The notes beneath the pieces were generated by a model. That model was given only the letters and a program-made list of their open reading frames with translations. It was not told the origin of the DNA and did not search any database. 64,000 bases of DNA from Urophycis tenuis (Eukaryota; Chordata; Actinopteri; Gadiformes; Phycidae), in contig JAXIVH010000013.1 in NCBI GenBank assembly GCA_036785325.1, forward strand, positions 5,068,892 through 5,132,891. The letters are read 5' to 3'. Below, one piece after another: positions 33,325 to 64,000 of this stretch. Both the position numbers and the translations under genes were made by a program. Positions within the stretch are counted from its first letter, which is position 1. Each line of letters opens with the position of its first letter.

Positions 33325-33705
33325 GACAACATGTATCAGTACCAGTTTGATCAACAGAAGGTTCAGGATACTTTGGTAAAAGCTAAAAGGACAATTAAAA
33401 GTGATGAAAAAGAACCATCAGCAAAGCTTTGAAATGTAATGAAGGACCTGAATGTTGTGCATGGTTGCGTGCTGACATGAGCTCTATGCTTCATGTTAAA
33501 CAATACAGTTTAATGCGTGTTAAGTGTAAACATTTCGGTCTGGCTGGACTACACAGACCACCTGGACGGCTGCTGGTCCAGTGGAAGAAGCCTGGTCTGG
33601 AGAGACCCAGATCTGGGTTTAGACCATCAAGGGAGGAGGAGAAGGCCCCTCCAGGGTGGTCCAGAGGGTCCTTGCTGGGGTGTAGAGGGGCCCCCTGGTG
33701 TGAGC

Positions 33706-39139
<5,434 letters not shown>

Positions 39140-39450
39140 TTCTTACCCGCCGACGCACGACTGAAGCCGAATGTATCCGAACTTATCCGTACCTGGTCTT
39201 CTCAATACCAGAGACGATTATGGATCAAGTTATCAATTTACGGTTAAATATACCGTTAGGAATATAACATTTAGGGACACTTTTCTGGCATCATCACGTC
39301 TATAAATGGCGTCCCAGCGTTTTATATATTTCATGCACTGCGCACAGGAAAGAGGTGCACCGGAAATGACCGAAAGAAAACGAGCGAGCGCGAATCATAA
39401 CGGCGTGTGAACGCTCGTCATCCCAGAGGCGTGCACAGCCTCAGTTAGTC
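39140..39450 (-). promoter_or_regulatory. deaf1 promoter region
   Basis: CpG-containing sequence upstream of the deaf1 ATG with a GCACCGGAAATG ETS-like site at about 39355 (plus strand) and GAGCGAGCGCG. The start site is not defined. Confidence 0.4.
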
Positions 39451-39574
39451 GGAGGGGGGACTTCACCAAGGGGGCCCAGGATTCAGGGCTTCTACTGGAG
39501 CAGTATGTCGCTCTGGCTTTCCCTTGTCAAAATTGAACAAGTCATGATTTTGTTCGTCTTCCAACATGGTCTCA

Positions 39575-39745
39575 TTCCACCTGTCAGAAAGAGAGAAGAG
39601 AAGAGAGGACCTTTCTGTCTTTATTGGTCATTCTCAGTATCTTTTTTAATTAGATGTGGGAATGAAAGGTGTTCTCTGCATTTGACCAATCCCATGGTAC
39701 AAAGGAGCAGTAGCAAGTTGAAGGCAAGGGACAGGAGTCTCTGAT
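39575..39745 (-). mobile_element. SINE tail, inverse orientation
   Basis: On the minus strand it reads TGGTCAAATGCAGAGAACAC then AATAAAGACAGAAAGGTCCT, the same tail as the SINE in drd4 intron 1. The head is missing. Confidence 0.7.
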
Positions 39746-39749
39746 GGCG

Positions 39750-41038
39750 GAGGACCCCATGGAGTCATTATTGATGCACCCCAGTGGCCAAAAGCATACA
39801 TTAATGGTATACATTTATGTGAACCTTGGAGTATGCTACATCTCAACCTAAAAGAACATGTTCCACTGACACTGTCCACAGGTGGTGCTGTTGAGCCTGT
39901 TGAACTAACCCTTACCCTAACCTGCCACTGAAACCAGTCAGACACGCAATCATTAATTTCGAGACAACAAAGAAAAACTAACACATGCTTCAAATTCTTT
40001 GGAATTGGAACCACATTGTAATTTTAACAATGTGGTTTGGTTTTTTCCAGGTTGGCCAGTTCTCATCTCATACCCATAATCAAAGTAGCCTTCAACACCA
40101 TCGTATATCATCTGGTACTAATCATGTCTTTTATTACACTAAATAATCAACAACACTGAATCAGTTATGAGACCTAAATAGAGCAAATGTTTTAACCATT
40201 ATTTTGTCATTAAAACAGCCCCCTCCTATATGGTACCCAACACTCCCAGTCAACAGTTCTGTTGCTCCACCAGCCTGACGTAGGCTGGGGGGTACAGCTG
40301 GCTCCATCAGTGCTGTGGCATTCAAATGAGATGGGGAAATAACACACCACTCAAAAAAACAGAATACATGTAATTTGTTTTATCAAAATTTTTATTTCCC
40401 ATTAAATTAACCAAAATATGCTGAGAATGTGTGAAGAAAATTCTAGCGGATTTTGCCCATCAAGCCTAAATTCCGGTTTGGTAATTCATCTGTCGTTCGT
40501 TACTCACACAGCAACTCAGAAAAAAGACAGCATCTTCTCAAGGACCATGGGTAACAGAAATACTACCAGGAATTTAAGATGGTGCGTAATGATAAAATGG
40601 TATTTATAATAGAATTTAACATGAAAAGGAATGAGGATTAATGATTTGGCAGAGCAGTAGGGCAGAACAGTCTGCCTGTAAAGCTGCACTTTATTTCATG
40701 TTACTGAGATAATGTTTATTTAAACCATGTTATCTAGTTCTTATCCTCAATTGATAAAGCTTCGTTAGAACTTTATTAAGTTCTAATCAATTTTCCATCA
40801 CCAACAGGAAGCCTACCTTGCAGAGCACAGTGGATTCAGTCTATATACATTATATATATGTTATATACACATCTCTTTCCCGGGCAACTCTAACATAATC
40901 CCATAACCCCAACAAACATATGTCTGGACAGAGCTCTCATAAAACTGAGATAATAACACAAACTAGGGGTACAAGGTCTGGACTAGGGCTATGGGTTGTG
41001 GAATGCTGGTGGAGGGGTGGATTCCAAGCAGCAGCTGG
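39750..41038. other. Spacer and likely bet1l 3' untranslated region
   Basis: No coding exon seen. The right part is probably transcribed as the bet1l 3' end; minus-strand AATAAA hexamers lie at about 40391 and 40690. The stretch 39780-40020 has an unusual GC balance but no supportable frame. Confidence 0.45.
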
Positions 41039-42378
41039 TCAGCGTTGCAGGTGTGATACGAGGTAGTACAGCAGGAAGAAGAGCACCACTAGCCCTACAG
41101 ACATGTAGCACATGATTTTCCGGTTGTCCCGGCTGGAGCGCAGCATGGTGGAGAAGCGCTTCACACTGCCTGTCAGCAGCCCCGTAGCTCCCAGGAAGTC
41201 AGAGTCCTGCAGCACATCCCCCACACAGGGGGGTAGACATGTCACATCCCCCACACAGGGGGGTAGACATGTCACATCCCCCACACAGGAGGGTAGACAT
41301 GTCACATCCCACAACACAGGAGGGTAGACATGCCACATCCTTCACAGAGGGTAGATATGTCACATCCCCCACACATGAAGGTAGAGGCATGCCACACCCA
41401 CAATACAGAAAGTTGGAGACTTCTCACTTCTCATATTAGCATATGTGTTAACATATGTACTACTTTATTAATCTTTCATAATATTGATATAGTTTTATCA
41501 TATGAACTACTACATTAAGATAAGATATTCCTATCCATTAATATGACATCATATTTAGATCTTACCATGCCATCTAGATACATGTTCTGGTCCTCTGCAT
41601 CCTTGTCGATGTCGTAGGCAAGCTTCAGCAAAACCCAACAAACATTGTCAGGAGCAGACATTTTTTGTTAAAAAAAAGTTTTAAAAAAAGAAGAAAAAAA
41701 AGGTATAGGCATATATAGTTTATACAAATAAATACTAATATAACAATAGTGTAAGGGTCTAGAGCTTCAATGCCATTCGATCTAGATAAGTATTAGCTAA
41801 AAATTGCTAATCAATTATTATTATGATCAATAATTGTGAACCATTCATTCACTCTACTCATTGTATTATCAGACAATGTACTGTCCTGACTCCTCACGTA
41901 CCGACTTCAGTCTGGACACCTTGGTCGCCAGGTTTTCAGCCAGCAGCTTGTTCTCAGCATCCAGCATGTCATCAACAGCCCCGTGTCCTGCACCACGGAG
42001 ACCTCATTAGTGAGCTGGACCATACGGCACTCTCATTCGTGAGCTGGACCAGGACCACACTCTCATTGGTGATCTGGACCAATACGACACTCTCATTAGT
42101 GAGCTGGACCATACCACACTCTCTTTAGTTAGCTGAAATACAATTTACGTGAAAGTAGAACCATGGAATGGCTCTGACATGACTGGTTTACTTTGTGATT
42201 AGTTCCACTATAATTCTAGACGTCACGATATATAGTAAGTTAGTGCTTTTGTTTATATGAACTGCTGCAGTCAAAATTACAAATACAGAAGCGTTGAATT
42301 GAATGATAAAACTGTTATTTTAACCTAAATCTTTGAGTTGTCGACGTGTCAAGACTTACCCCGACTCCAGTCCGCCAT
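41039..42378 (-). CDS. bet1l: BET1-like Golgi SNARE (GS15), complete, four exons
   Basis: Exons 42378-42360, 41987-41902, 41622-41566 and 41206-41039; 109 residues (human BET1L 111). It starts MADWSRGHGAVDDMLDAENK, continues AENLATKVSRLKSLAYDIDK and EDQNMYLDGM, and ends in a single C-terminal membrane anchor after KRFSTMLRSSRDNRKIMCYM. The SNARE heptad region lies between residues about 20 and 80. GS15 is a Qc-SNARE for vesicle fusion in Golgi retrograde transport. The tiny 19-bp first coding exon matches the family (MADW). The 3' intron carries a minisatellite that stops 12 bases before the acceptor of exon 4. BET1L sits near DEAF1 on human 11p15.5, so linkage is old. Confidence 0.95.
41216..41425 (-). 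repeat. Minisatellite abutting the bet1l exon 4 acceptor
   Basis: Six units of about 29 bp. On the plus strand they read CACATCCCCCACACAGGGGG followed by GTAGACATGT. The first unit lies directly upstream of the acceptor GTGCTGCAG. Confidence 0.92.
41995..42135 (-). repeat. Short tandem repeat in bet1l intron 1
   Basis: Four units of about 33 bp with TGAGCTGGACCATAC and ACTCTCATTAG, starting at the acceptor of exon 2 (plus-strand right side). Confidence 0.88.
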
Positions 42379-42494
42379 GTTGTCGTGTTGTGAGGATCTA
42401 CGGAAGCTGGGAAGAACCATATTCTCCTCTCCGACCCTGAACTTATCCTCACCGACCACAAGATGGAGCCACACGCGCGCGCGTGTGTGTGTGT

Positions 42495-42940
42495 GCAAGT
42501 CTTATGCTATGAGCTAACTGTTTATTCTGCTACCAGCTAACTTGTTATTCTGTTACAAGCTAACTTCTTATACTGCCATGAGCTAACTGTTAATTTTGCT
42601 ACCAGCTAACTTATTATACTACAATGAGCTAATAGTTTATTCTTCCATGAGCTAACTGTTTATTTTGCTACCAGCTAACTGTTGATTTTGCTACCAGCTA
42701 ACTTATTATAGGCCTATTAATATGAGCTAACTGTTTATTCTGCTACCAGCTAACTGTTTAGTCCGCTACCAGCGGTCTCTTTCTCCTGCTATGAACTAAC
42801 TGTTTATTTTGCTGCCAGCTAACTTGTTATACCGCTATGAACAAACTTTTTAATCTGCTACCGACTCTTTATACTGCTATGAATTTACTCTTTATTCAGC
42901 TACCAGCAAACTGATTATTTGGCTATGAGCTAAATTTTGT
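42495..42940. repeat. Degenerate minisatellite upstream of bet1l
   Basis: About a dozen units of GCTACCAGCTAACTTGTTAT and GCTATGAGCTAACTGTTTAT. (GCGT)n lies just to the left, close to the bet1l start. Confidence 0.88.
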
Positions 42941-44249
42941 TAACTGAGCGAGGTCATGCCAGGGATATGGTAGTGGTGATGTCATCACCCATTAGCGTTT
43001 AGTTCCAACCAGCCAATCGGCTGCTTGGGCTGTCGAGGAGGTCCACGTGCACATATAAGACTGTGTGTGTGCGTGTTAATTCTGTATCTGTGTGTGTGTG
43101 TGTGCATGTGTGTGTGCGTGTTAATTCTGTGTGTGTGTGTGAGTCTGTGCTTGCTATAATCCGCCTGTGGCGTATTAGGAATATTTGTGCATGCATCAGT
43201 GTGTGTGTGTGTGTGTGTGGAGTCTGGTGTAATCCTTAATAGTCCGGGCACGTGACAGAGTGTGTGTTTGCACATGGGTACCTCTCTCCAGTGTGCACGA
43301 CCAGGAGCGTGCACGACCAGGAGCGTGCACACTGGGTGATTTATGGAACTAGGTGGTCAGAACACCAGCTGCCCCCCGCGGCGACCCCCCTGCCTGTGGA
43401 CTGACCTCCTGAGAGAGGGGGAGGGGAGGAGGAGTGATGGGGGGTGACAGGAGGTGGACTGGGGGGAGGTGAAGGGGGAAGAACCATGATGGGAGGAGGT
43501 GGAGATGGAGGAGGTGAGAGAGGAGATGGGGGGAGGAGATAAGAGAGGAGGTGGGAGAGAAGATGGGGAGGAGGTGAAGATGGAAGGAAGGGGTGGGGAG
43601 GAGGTGCCAGGAGCGGACCAGGTGTCGTCACTGCCAGTGGCTCTGACTCCCAGCAGATATGCGTGGCTATTTTTAGCTTAATCCTGTTTGGATGAGGTCG
43701 TGCTCTCCTATCGCCGCGGCGACCGAGCAGTCCAGCACTCGTGTGGCGTGGGTCCGCAGCTCTGAGACAGGATGTTAGATCTCAGACAGATGACCTCACT
43801 TCCTCCTCAGAGACATGTCTTCATGCTCACAACCACACGTAAGTAGCTCCACCCACCTCGTTAACCAGGTGGAACCTGGACGGTCCTATCATTGCTTGTA
43901 TTTCCTTGTAGTTACCTTCTATCATGTGTACGTCTTTCATGCATAGATCCATCATGTAGATATCTAACATGTAGATATCTATTAGGTATATATAATGTAT
44001 ACATCTAATATGTATAGATCTGTATCTACATATATATCTATATCTATATATCTATCTATATATATATATACCTACCTATGTATATGTACCTCTAACCCTC
44101 TCTACCTGTACCTGTACCTCTACTGTACCTCTCTCTACCTGTTGTCCCTAGTGTCAGAGACCTACATTTTGCTCTGATCCACTGACAGTTTGATTAACAC
44201 TTAATCTCACATGTCCAGGCATTCACCAAAGAACAGCTTCAGCACTGGC

Positions 44250-44280
<31 letters not shown>

Positions 44281-44400
44281 TTCCCCCCACTCCCCTCCCT
44301 CTAGAGAGCAGGTGAGCCACCTGTCGCCCCCCCTCCCCTGGTGTCACTTGGTATGTTCCTCTGCCGTTCTTTGTGTGTAATTCATCAGATAGTATCAGAA
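42941..44400. other. Spacer upstream of the calcium ATPase gene
   Basis: No supported gene. It contains (GT)n at 43060-43140 and 43200-43220, a GGAGGTG-rich tract at 43415-43610 and (TA)n/TCTA repeats at 43960-44100. A run of about 33 C at 44250-44281 also lies here. A proline-rich frame over the GGA tract is low-complexity. Confidence 0.5.
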
Positions 44401-44409
44401 GGTTAGGTG

Positions 44410-44721
44410 TGTGGTGGTTTTGAGGCGCGGGTCTGGGGCGAACCGAGACGAAGACGCGTTAGGGATGCGTAGCGGCGCGCGTATGAGCGCCTCCCGTTCA
44501 TCTCCCAGGAGTTTAAGTTGAGGCGCTCGGAGCAGCAGCGAACACCCATGGCCACCGATTGTCTAATTAGATTAGGCAGAGGCTTTTCCTCAGATAATCA
44601 TCCTGCCGGCTCTTTCCTCCTCTTCGCTGGAGCCGCAGCGGTCCGCTGGTCCGCTTGAAGGTCGAATCTTTTCTCTGAACCGCGGAGCGCGTTTAGAAGA
44701 AACAGCGGGGTGTTGAACCAG
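44410..44721 (+). promoter_or_regulatory. Calcium ATPase CpG promoter and noncoding first exon
   Basis: CpG-rich (GCGTAGCGGCGCGCGTATGA, GGAGCGCGTTTAGAAG) stretch ending in a good donor AACCAG|GTGAGG. It lies about 1.8 kb before the next 5' untranslated exon and 2 kb before the ATG. A noncoding first exon is inferred. Confidence 0.45.
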
Positions 44722-45865
44722 GTGAGGGGTCTTGGACGAGTTGAGGGGGCTTGTTGCGGTGAGGAGAGGGACAGGGGAAGACTGTGAGTATCTCTAGTCT
44801 CCAAAATGTGATGATGTGATTGTGTTGCTGCAGACCAAAGTGTTCCTGCTTGGATATATTATTATATTCTCTAACTATTATTTTATTTGTACACTACATC
44901 ACTCTCCGGGTCAAAGCGTATACATTTTCCATTATCATTCTCTGTTATTTGCTATGATCTGGTTTTAAATCTGGTGTGGAGGCGGTTAGTGTAGAGTTTG
45001 GTTTAAAGGCAAATTTTAATCTGTACATTGTGTCTGTCTAACCACCAGAGGCAGCCAGTTATACATTTTGACTTTATCATACATATTTATTTCAAACGGC
45101 CTCATAACAGATGACCAAAAGAATCCACTTCTAGTTTTATGTAAGGTTTTGGGTTGACACCACGTGGGAGACAGGAGGGTGTTCTGATTGGTCGGAAAGA
45201 CAGGTAAACAAGCCACCTGCATCTGCAGATTAAACGGGATGATTTGAGTCGGAGGTTCAAATCCCAAAGGTCGTAATCTGAGGAGTAGAGCAGAGCTCAC
45301 ACACACATGAGTTTCATTCAAAAACACCAAAACACACTCCACACTGTCCATGATGTACACATCATGTGCAAAATCACTGGGGAGGGATTGCTGTTATATT
45401 CCATATCAGCATGGCTGCACAAGGCCATGGGTACGAGGCCGCAGCACGACCTCCATTGTGACAATGCTTTGATACAACAGGTCTACAAGCACCTTGTATT
45501 CGTTATCAGTAAAATGCTGCATCAGATTAGGATCGCTTTGTTTCTTTTATCATGTTTTGGCTCCCTCAACACTAACAGCTCCACAACTGGACGGGGACAG
45601 GATTGTTGCCAAGCAACACATAAACATGTTCCTGTTCACTAGCCTGTGGGTCTACATGTGGCCAGGCCAGATACTTTGATTCCGGCACATCTGCATGTTC
45701 CCATGCGGTGCAGCCAATGAAATACGAGTCTGTTGACAGTAGCTTTGGTGCCACGTGTGGTTCTGATGAGTTAACAGGTTACATCGTTAATGTGATTAGT
45801 GGATAAAAACAATGTAATGTGATGCATGTAGAGTTAAGGTCCCAGTGCTGTTATACTTGATTTAA
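44722..45865. other. 5' intron of the calcium ATPase gene
   Basis: No exon seen on either strand. Sequence is mostly unique and AT-rich. Confidence 0.45.
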
Positions 45866-46034
45866 AGGTGTACTGTGTAGAATTTAGTGGCATTTAGCGG
45901 AACAGATTTGGCAGAAATGTAATATAATATGTTATAATATGTTATAATTAGTGTGTTACGTAAATGAGGGGGGTATTCACTCAGCTGCAATCTCACCTCG
46001 AGATGCCACTTGATGCTACACACTGTGCCTTTAA
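45862..46034. mobile_element. TTAA-flanked MITE
   Basis: The element lies between two TTAA (45862-45865 and 46031-46034). The left end AGGTGTACTGTGTAG is the inverse of the right end CTACACACTGTGCCT. Interior length is 165 bp and there is no frame. It is piggyBac-like by target site. Confidence 0.8.
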
Positions 46035-46482
46035 TGACCTTTAATATCAGCACACATGGAATGCCTCTTGTCCAATCAAATTACTTTCCGTCCACATTTA
46101 CACTACAAACACTCTCAAACTGTGTGTGTTTGTGTGTATGTAGATATTTATTTTCTGTATTTCTTTAGGCCTATATTTTGTAGATATTTAATCATTGAAG
46201 ACATAGTGGTGGTCCTGTAGGTGCATGTTATTCAACCTTTTTGTAATTTATGAGGCTGTTGTGTTCCCATCAACTCCAGCCTTTCAAAAGCTTTTCCAGA
46301 CATATTATTAAGTCCCTCGTTATATTATTATTGCATCATCCAATCTTTATAATTGCATCATATTATTGACTTCCACATTGAATAGTTAACCAATCAATCA
46401 ATCATTCAACCAATCAACCAGTCAACCAACACATGTATTATATAGAGGTTATTAATTATTTAAATGTTTCTGTTGGTTTCAG

Positions 46483-46743
46483 ATGTATGATTCTGACCTC
46501 TGACCTCTGCAGCCTCTGGGACAGAATGGAGGAAATGGATTCCTTCACGCCAGACACTCTGGATTCAAGCTAGCAACCTTTAGTGACCTTGAGGGAAACA
46601 CGGAATAACAACTAAGGAAGACGTCTGGTTCTACTGCCTTTCCTCCTCTTCCTGTCCTCCACTTCCTGTCCTACTTCCTGTCCTTCCGGAGCTCAGCCTA
46701 TCTACTTCCTGTTCGCCACTTCCTGTAAACCCGGAGCCCAGCC
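46483..46743 (+). other. 5' untranslated part of calcium ATPase exon 2 with upstream ATGs
   Basis: The acceptor TTGGTTTCAG|ATG opens the exon. At least two short upstream frames precede the main start: ATGTATGATTCTGACCTCTGA, and one of 16 codons from ATGGAGGAAATG. CACTTCCTGT words repeat five times just before the start, an ETS-like or pyrimidine-rich leader. Upstream frames may lower translation. Confidence 0.55.
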
Positions 46744-61090
<14,347 letters not shown>

Positions 61091-63195
61091 GGAGCCAAGT
61101 CCGCCCATATGGGGGTGGAGTCAGTGATGACAATACTGAGCCAGCCAATAGGAACGCCCCGTCGACGTTTGGATTGTTCCCAATTGGCGGACACCAAACT
61201 GTGTTTGATTTTACCTTTGTTGGGAGTTTGTTCTGGTGTGTTTTGTGTGAGCAACAACTTTGATTGGCTTTGGGCCTGGTGGGCGGAGACAAGAACCAGG
61301 AAATGGAAATTAACCAAAGGGATTTTCTTTAAAAGAATCAATTGGGAAAAATGTCAAAAAAGGAATGTTGGAATTCTCACACAGGAATCCTTAAACAGAA
61401 ATGTTTTATTTCAATTAATTGTATTTGTTGTATTTATTTAATTTATTCACTGCTAGAAAGAAGAAAAAAGACACACAAAACAAACTTTTTCCAGATTTTC
61501 AGATGGACGTTGGAAGAGTGAATATCTGATTTTAGACTACATTCCAAATCGCACTGGTCTACCTCCCTGTACGGTCCTAGCTGGTAGAAAGACGTGGGTG
61601 GTGTGTCCACAGACCTCCTCATGTTGTCAGACCTTCCTCATCCCATCTTCATCCTCTTCGTCATCCTCTCAGTTTTGTACCAGCAGTTACTCTTTACAAA
61701 TACCCATTATGAGGTCCACGGCGATGTGAAGTGAGTTGTGTGATTTTCCTGTTTACTACATTTATTACATTCTATTAAATATTCATTCAATTTAATAACG
61801 AAAGAGTCAGGTGACGTAATTAATGTTTGTCTTTGTAAAAGTAGCAAGTGAAATATTTGGTTTGATTTGAGGGGTTTCTAAAATGACTGAAGTTTAATGA
61901 AGTCTCAGATTTTAGTGGATCAAACATTTGAATAAAAAATATAGCTCCACAAACATGCCGACCAGTATAGGCTTACCTATAACATTTAGTCACTTTGTGT
62001 TCAAGGTTGTTTTTAATGTTTAGATGCACTAGCCTAGGCATGCGCAACATTATGGTGTCACCAGATTGGACGAAAGCCCAGCTGATGACCGCTGGTGGTT
62101 GCTATAGGAACACCTAAACAGCAGATCCACATTTGATGACCTGCTTCATGGGGCAGAGTGCCGTGGGAGAGTACTTGTGGTAGATGTGATGGCTGTCCTT
62201 ACTATTTTCCTCTCTCTTTGGACCGTCTCCTATTTGTGGCAGATATCTGAAAGTGCTTCTTCGTGTTGTGATAAAGAATGACCACCATTCAAATTTAAAT
62301 TTGATTTGTTACGACCCGAAAACAGACTTAGTGTAGTTTCACTCCTGAAGAGATTCACTAATGTGTCCTCATCATATATTCTCATATCAAACCATCATAC
62401 CACAGATGCTCATATCATAAATCTTCATTAGCTTACCTGTTCTAGAAAGGCCATAATTATATGCATTAGAAGGACATTTATAATGAGATACGATGCTTTT
62501 AACAATAGCTGACCTGCCTTTAATTCATCATCATTTTCAAGCATTCTGATAAACTCAAAGCCATAGTTTAGGGGTTCATTGCAAGGCTACCTGTTACTTA
62601 TCACTATCAACATAGTAGCAAACACTGGGGTAGAACTATTGCCAAAGCAATTTAACTTGTTAGAGATGCATGTTATAATGCAACAAGTGTCCTTGTAATG
62701 CATCACAAATATGGTCTTCAAAAGTGTTAACAAAAGTGATTTTGTTTTGTTTTTTACTATTTCACAGTTTTGTAGGATAATGTGAGTTGTGTGGGCTAAT
62801 ATCATTGATATCATACGTTAATATCCTCCGTATGTGCTTATTGGGAGTTTTGAAATTTGTTGAGTTGTGTCTGATTTTTTGAGAAAAATAAATCTGATAT
62901 TTAGATTACCTTCATTATTGATAAAAGCTAATTGAATTTGGTTGGAATTATCTGAGATGCAAATTAGGGTTTAATATTTCTCAATGTTGGCTAGCAAATG
63001 AATATGAACCAAGGACATTATGAACTTCAGGACAACATAAACTACTGTATATCTGAATTTGGTATAATATTTATTATTTAGAATTAATGATTAATGATTA
63101 CATTAATACTGTCACTTTACTAAACAATTATATCTCAATACATAGCATTTATATATTCGTTAAAAAATTATGTCATTAGTATTAAAAGGTTAGTG
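61091..63195. other. Calcium ATPase 3' untranslated region and AT-rich spacer
   Basis: No coding exon seen. AATAAA hexamers lie at 61931-61936 and about 62886. The sequence is unique and AT-rich, with few repeats compared with the rest of the window. Confidence 0.5.
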
Positions 63196-63219
63196 TAGTT
63201 ATATGGTTTGATACAAACG

Positions 63220-63415
63220 AACTCTCCTATCACTTCCGGTAGCAGAACTTCCGGGGAGAAGATTTAACCAATCAGAGCCGCCACTGGTCACCTGATCCGG
63301 AACAAACAGAATTTGAAATGTTTTCAGTTCAATTTTTTCCAAGAGGAGTTTCAAGTCTGGCGTTGTCGAAATGAACGACATTTACTCCTAGATTTACTAC
63401 AATATAAGGTTAGTT
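63220..63415 (+). promoter_or_regulatory. Promoter and noncoding first exon of an unidentified gene
   Basis: Two ETS-type sites, CACTTCCGGTAG and AACTTCCGGGGAG, are followed by a CCAAT box (TTAACCAATCAGAG) within 60 bp. A typical housekeeping TATA-less promoter is likely. A short frame ATGAACGACATTTACTCCTAG follows and a donor-like ATATAAG|GTTAGT closes the putative exon at about 63408. Confidence 0.5.
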
Positions 63416-63639
63416 ATCTCAGCAACTGGTTACGGAGTAATGTTTAGCGCCAGTCTTATCCAGTGCTTTACACGGAGAGAGATATGCCTAAATTAATCTA
63501 TAGACCACGTTATCAGACATCCTTTAAATTTTATAGTTAAAACTTAGATTAAGAACTAAATTTAACTAATAAATCATGAGTTCATCTTGTTGAGTTTGCA
63601 GACTACTGTTATTAGTACATGCTGTCTGACTGTTGGAGC

Positions 63640-63910
63640 TCATTTTTCTGTAGTCATCTTCATGTGTTCATAGTTAGATACGAGTCATGGTGAATCATGT
63701 GTTCATAGTTAAATAAGAGTCATGGTGAATCATGTGTTCATAGTTAAATATGATTCATGGTGAATCATGTGTTCATAGTTAAAGTGATTGTGAATAATGT
63801 ATTCCTAGGTTAAGTGAGGTGAATCATGTGTTCACAGTTAAAGTGATGGTGAATAATGTATTCATAGATGAAATGATAATGAATAAGTTTTTCATAGTTA
63901 ATGTGATGGT
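63640..63910 (+). repeat. 37-bp minisatellite near the right edge
   Basis: About seven units of TGGTGAATCATGTGTTCATA and GTTAAATAAGAGTCA, in the intron of the putative right-edge gene. Confidence 0.9.
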
Positions 63911-63952
63911 GAATTTCAGGCTGAATCTAACCTACTGAACCTTGGATGGAGG

Positions 63953-63971
63953 ATGGATATCTTTGAGGCTG
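63953..63971 (+). CDS. Start of an unidentified gene, cut by window edge
   Basis: After an acceptor AATTTCAG|GCTG an ATG opens the frame MDIFEA-G and a good donor GCTG|GTAAAG follows at once. Together with the promoter-like region 700 bp upstream this looks like the first coding exon of a gene that continues to the right. The six residues visible are too few to name it. Confidence 0.4.
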
Positions 63972-64000
63972 GTAAAGTATTTAACTTTTACTGTGAACAG

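Noticed and set aside
43341..43681. Proline-rich or Gly-Glu-rich frames
   Set aside because: Translation of a GGAGGTG purine tract without start context, splice sites or recognisable domain.

Overview
The window is nuclear genomic DNA of a ray-finned fish. The genes are vertebrate genes split by short GT-AG introns with teleost-style protein sequences. The spaces between exons are packed with (TG)n, (GA)n and (TA)n microsatellites, minisatellites and small transposons. I cannot name the species. One 200-base run of N (9174-9373) is an assembly gap that removes the 5' end of a gene. Exon coordinates below were read from splice sites and reading frames; every multi-exon model stays in frame from first to last exon.

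Layout, left to right: a lone first exon of a CYP2-type cytochrome P450 (minus); psme3ip1/fam192a (plus, complete, with a U12-type AT-AC intron); a GH56 hyaluronidase of the hyal4/spam1 type (plus, 5' end lost in the gap); gpr37 (minus, two coding exons); a 5'-truncated non-LTR retrotransposon with a perfect 14-bp target duplication; a four-exon secreted-peptide gene (minus) that I propose as a divergent fish secretin candidate; drd4, the dopamine D4 receptor (plus, four exons); deaf1 (minus, twelve exons, tail to tail with drd4); bet1l (minus, four exons); a plasma-membrane calcium ATPase closest to atp2b2 (plus, twenty coding exons, 1243 codons); and the promoter and first exons of an unidentified gene at the right edge.

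The neighbourhood joins two human synteny blocks as I know them: HYAL4/SPAM1-GPR37 (7q31) and SCT-DRD4-DEAF1 (11p15.5), with BET1L also from 11p15.5. The secreted-peptide gene lies head to head with drd4 on the opposite strand, the place and orientation secretin has in humans.

The most unusual theme is repeat growth at splice junctions. In gpr37, atp2b2 and deaf1 the tandem repeat next to an exon contains copies of the exon end plus its 5' splice site, giving rows of decoy donors. In psme3ip1 and atp2b2 a 3' splice site has been duplicated; in psme3ip1 the duplicate would add 23 in-frame residues including 13 glycines. Intron 3 of drd4 holds 66 near-perfect units that differ only by a GCGT insertion, and the order of the two unit types is itself repeated.
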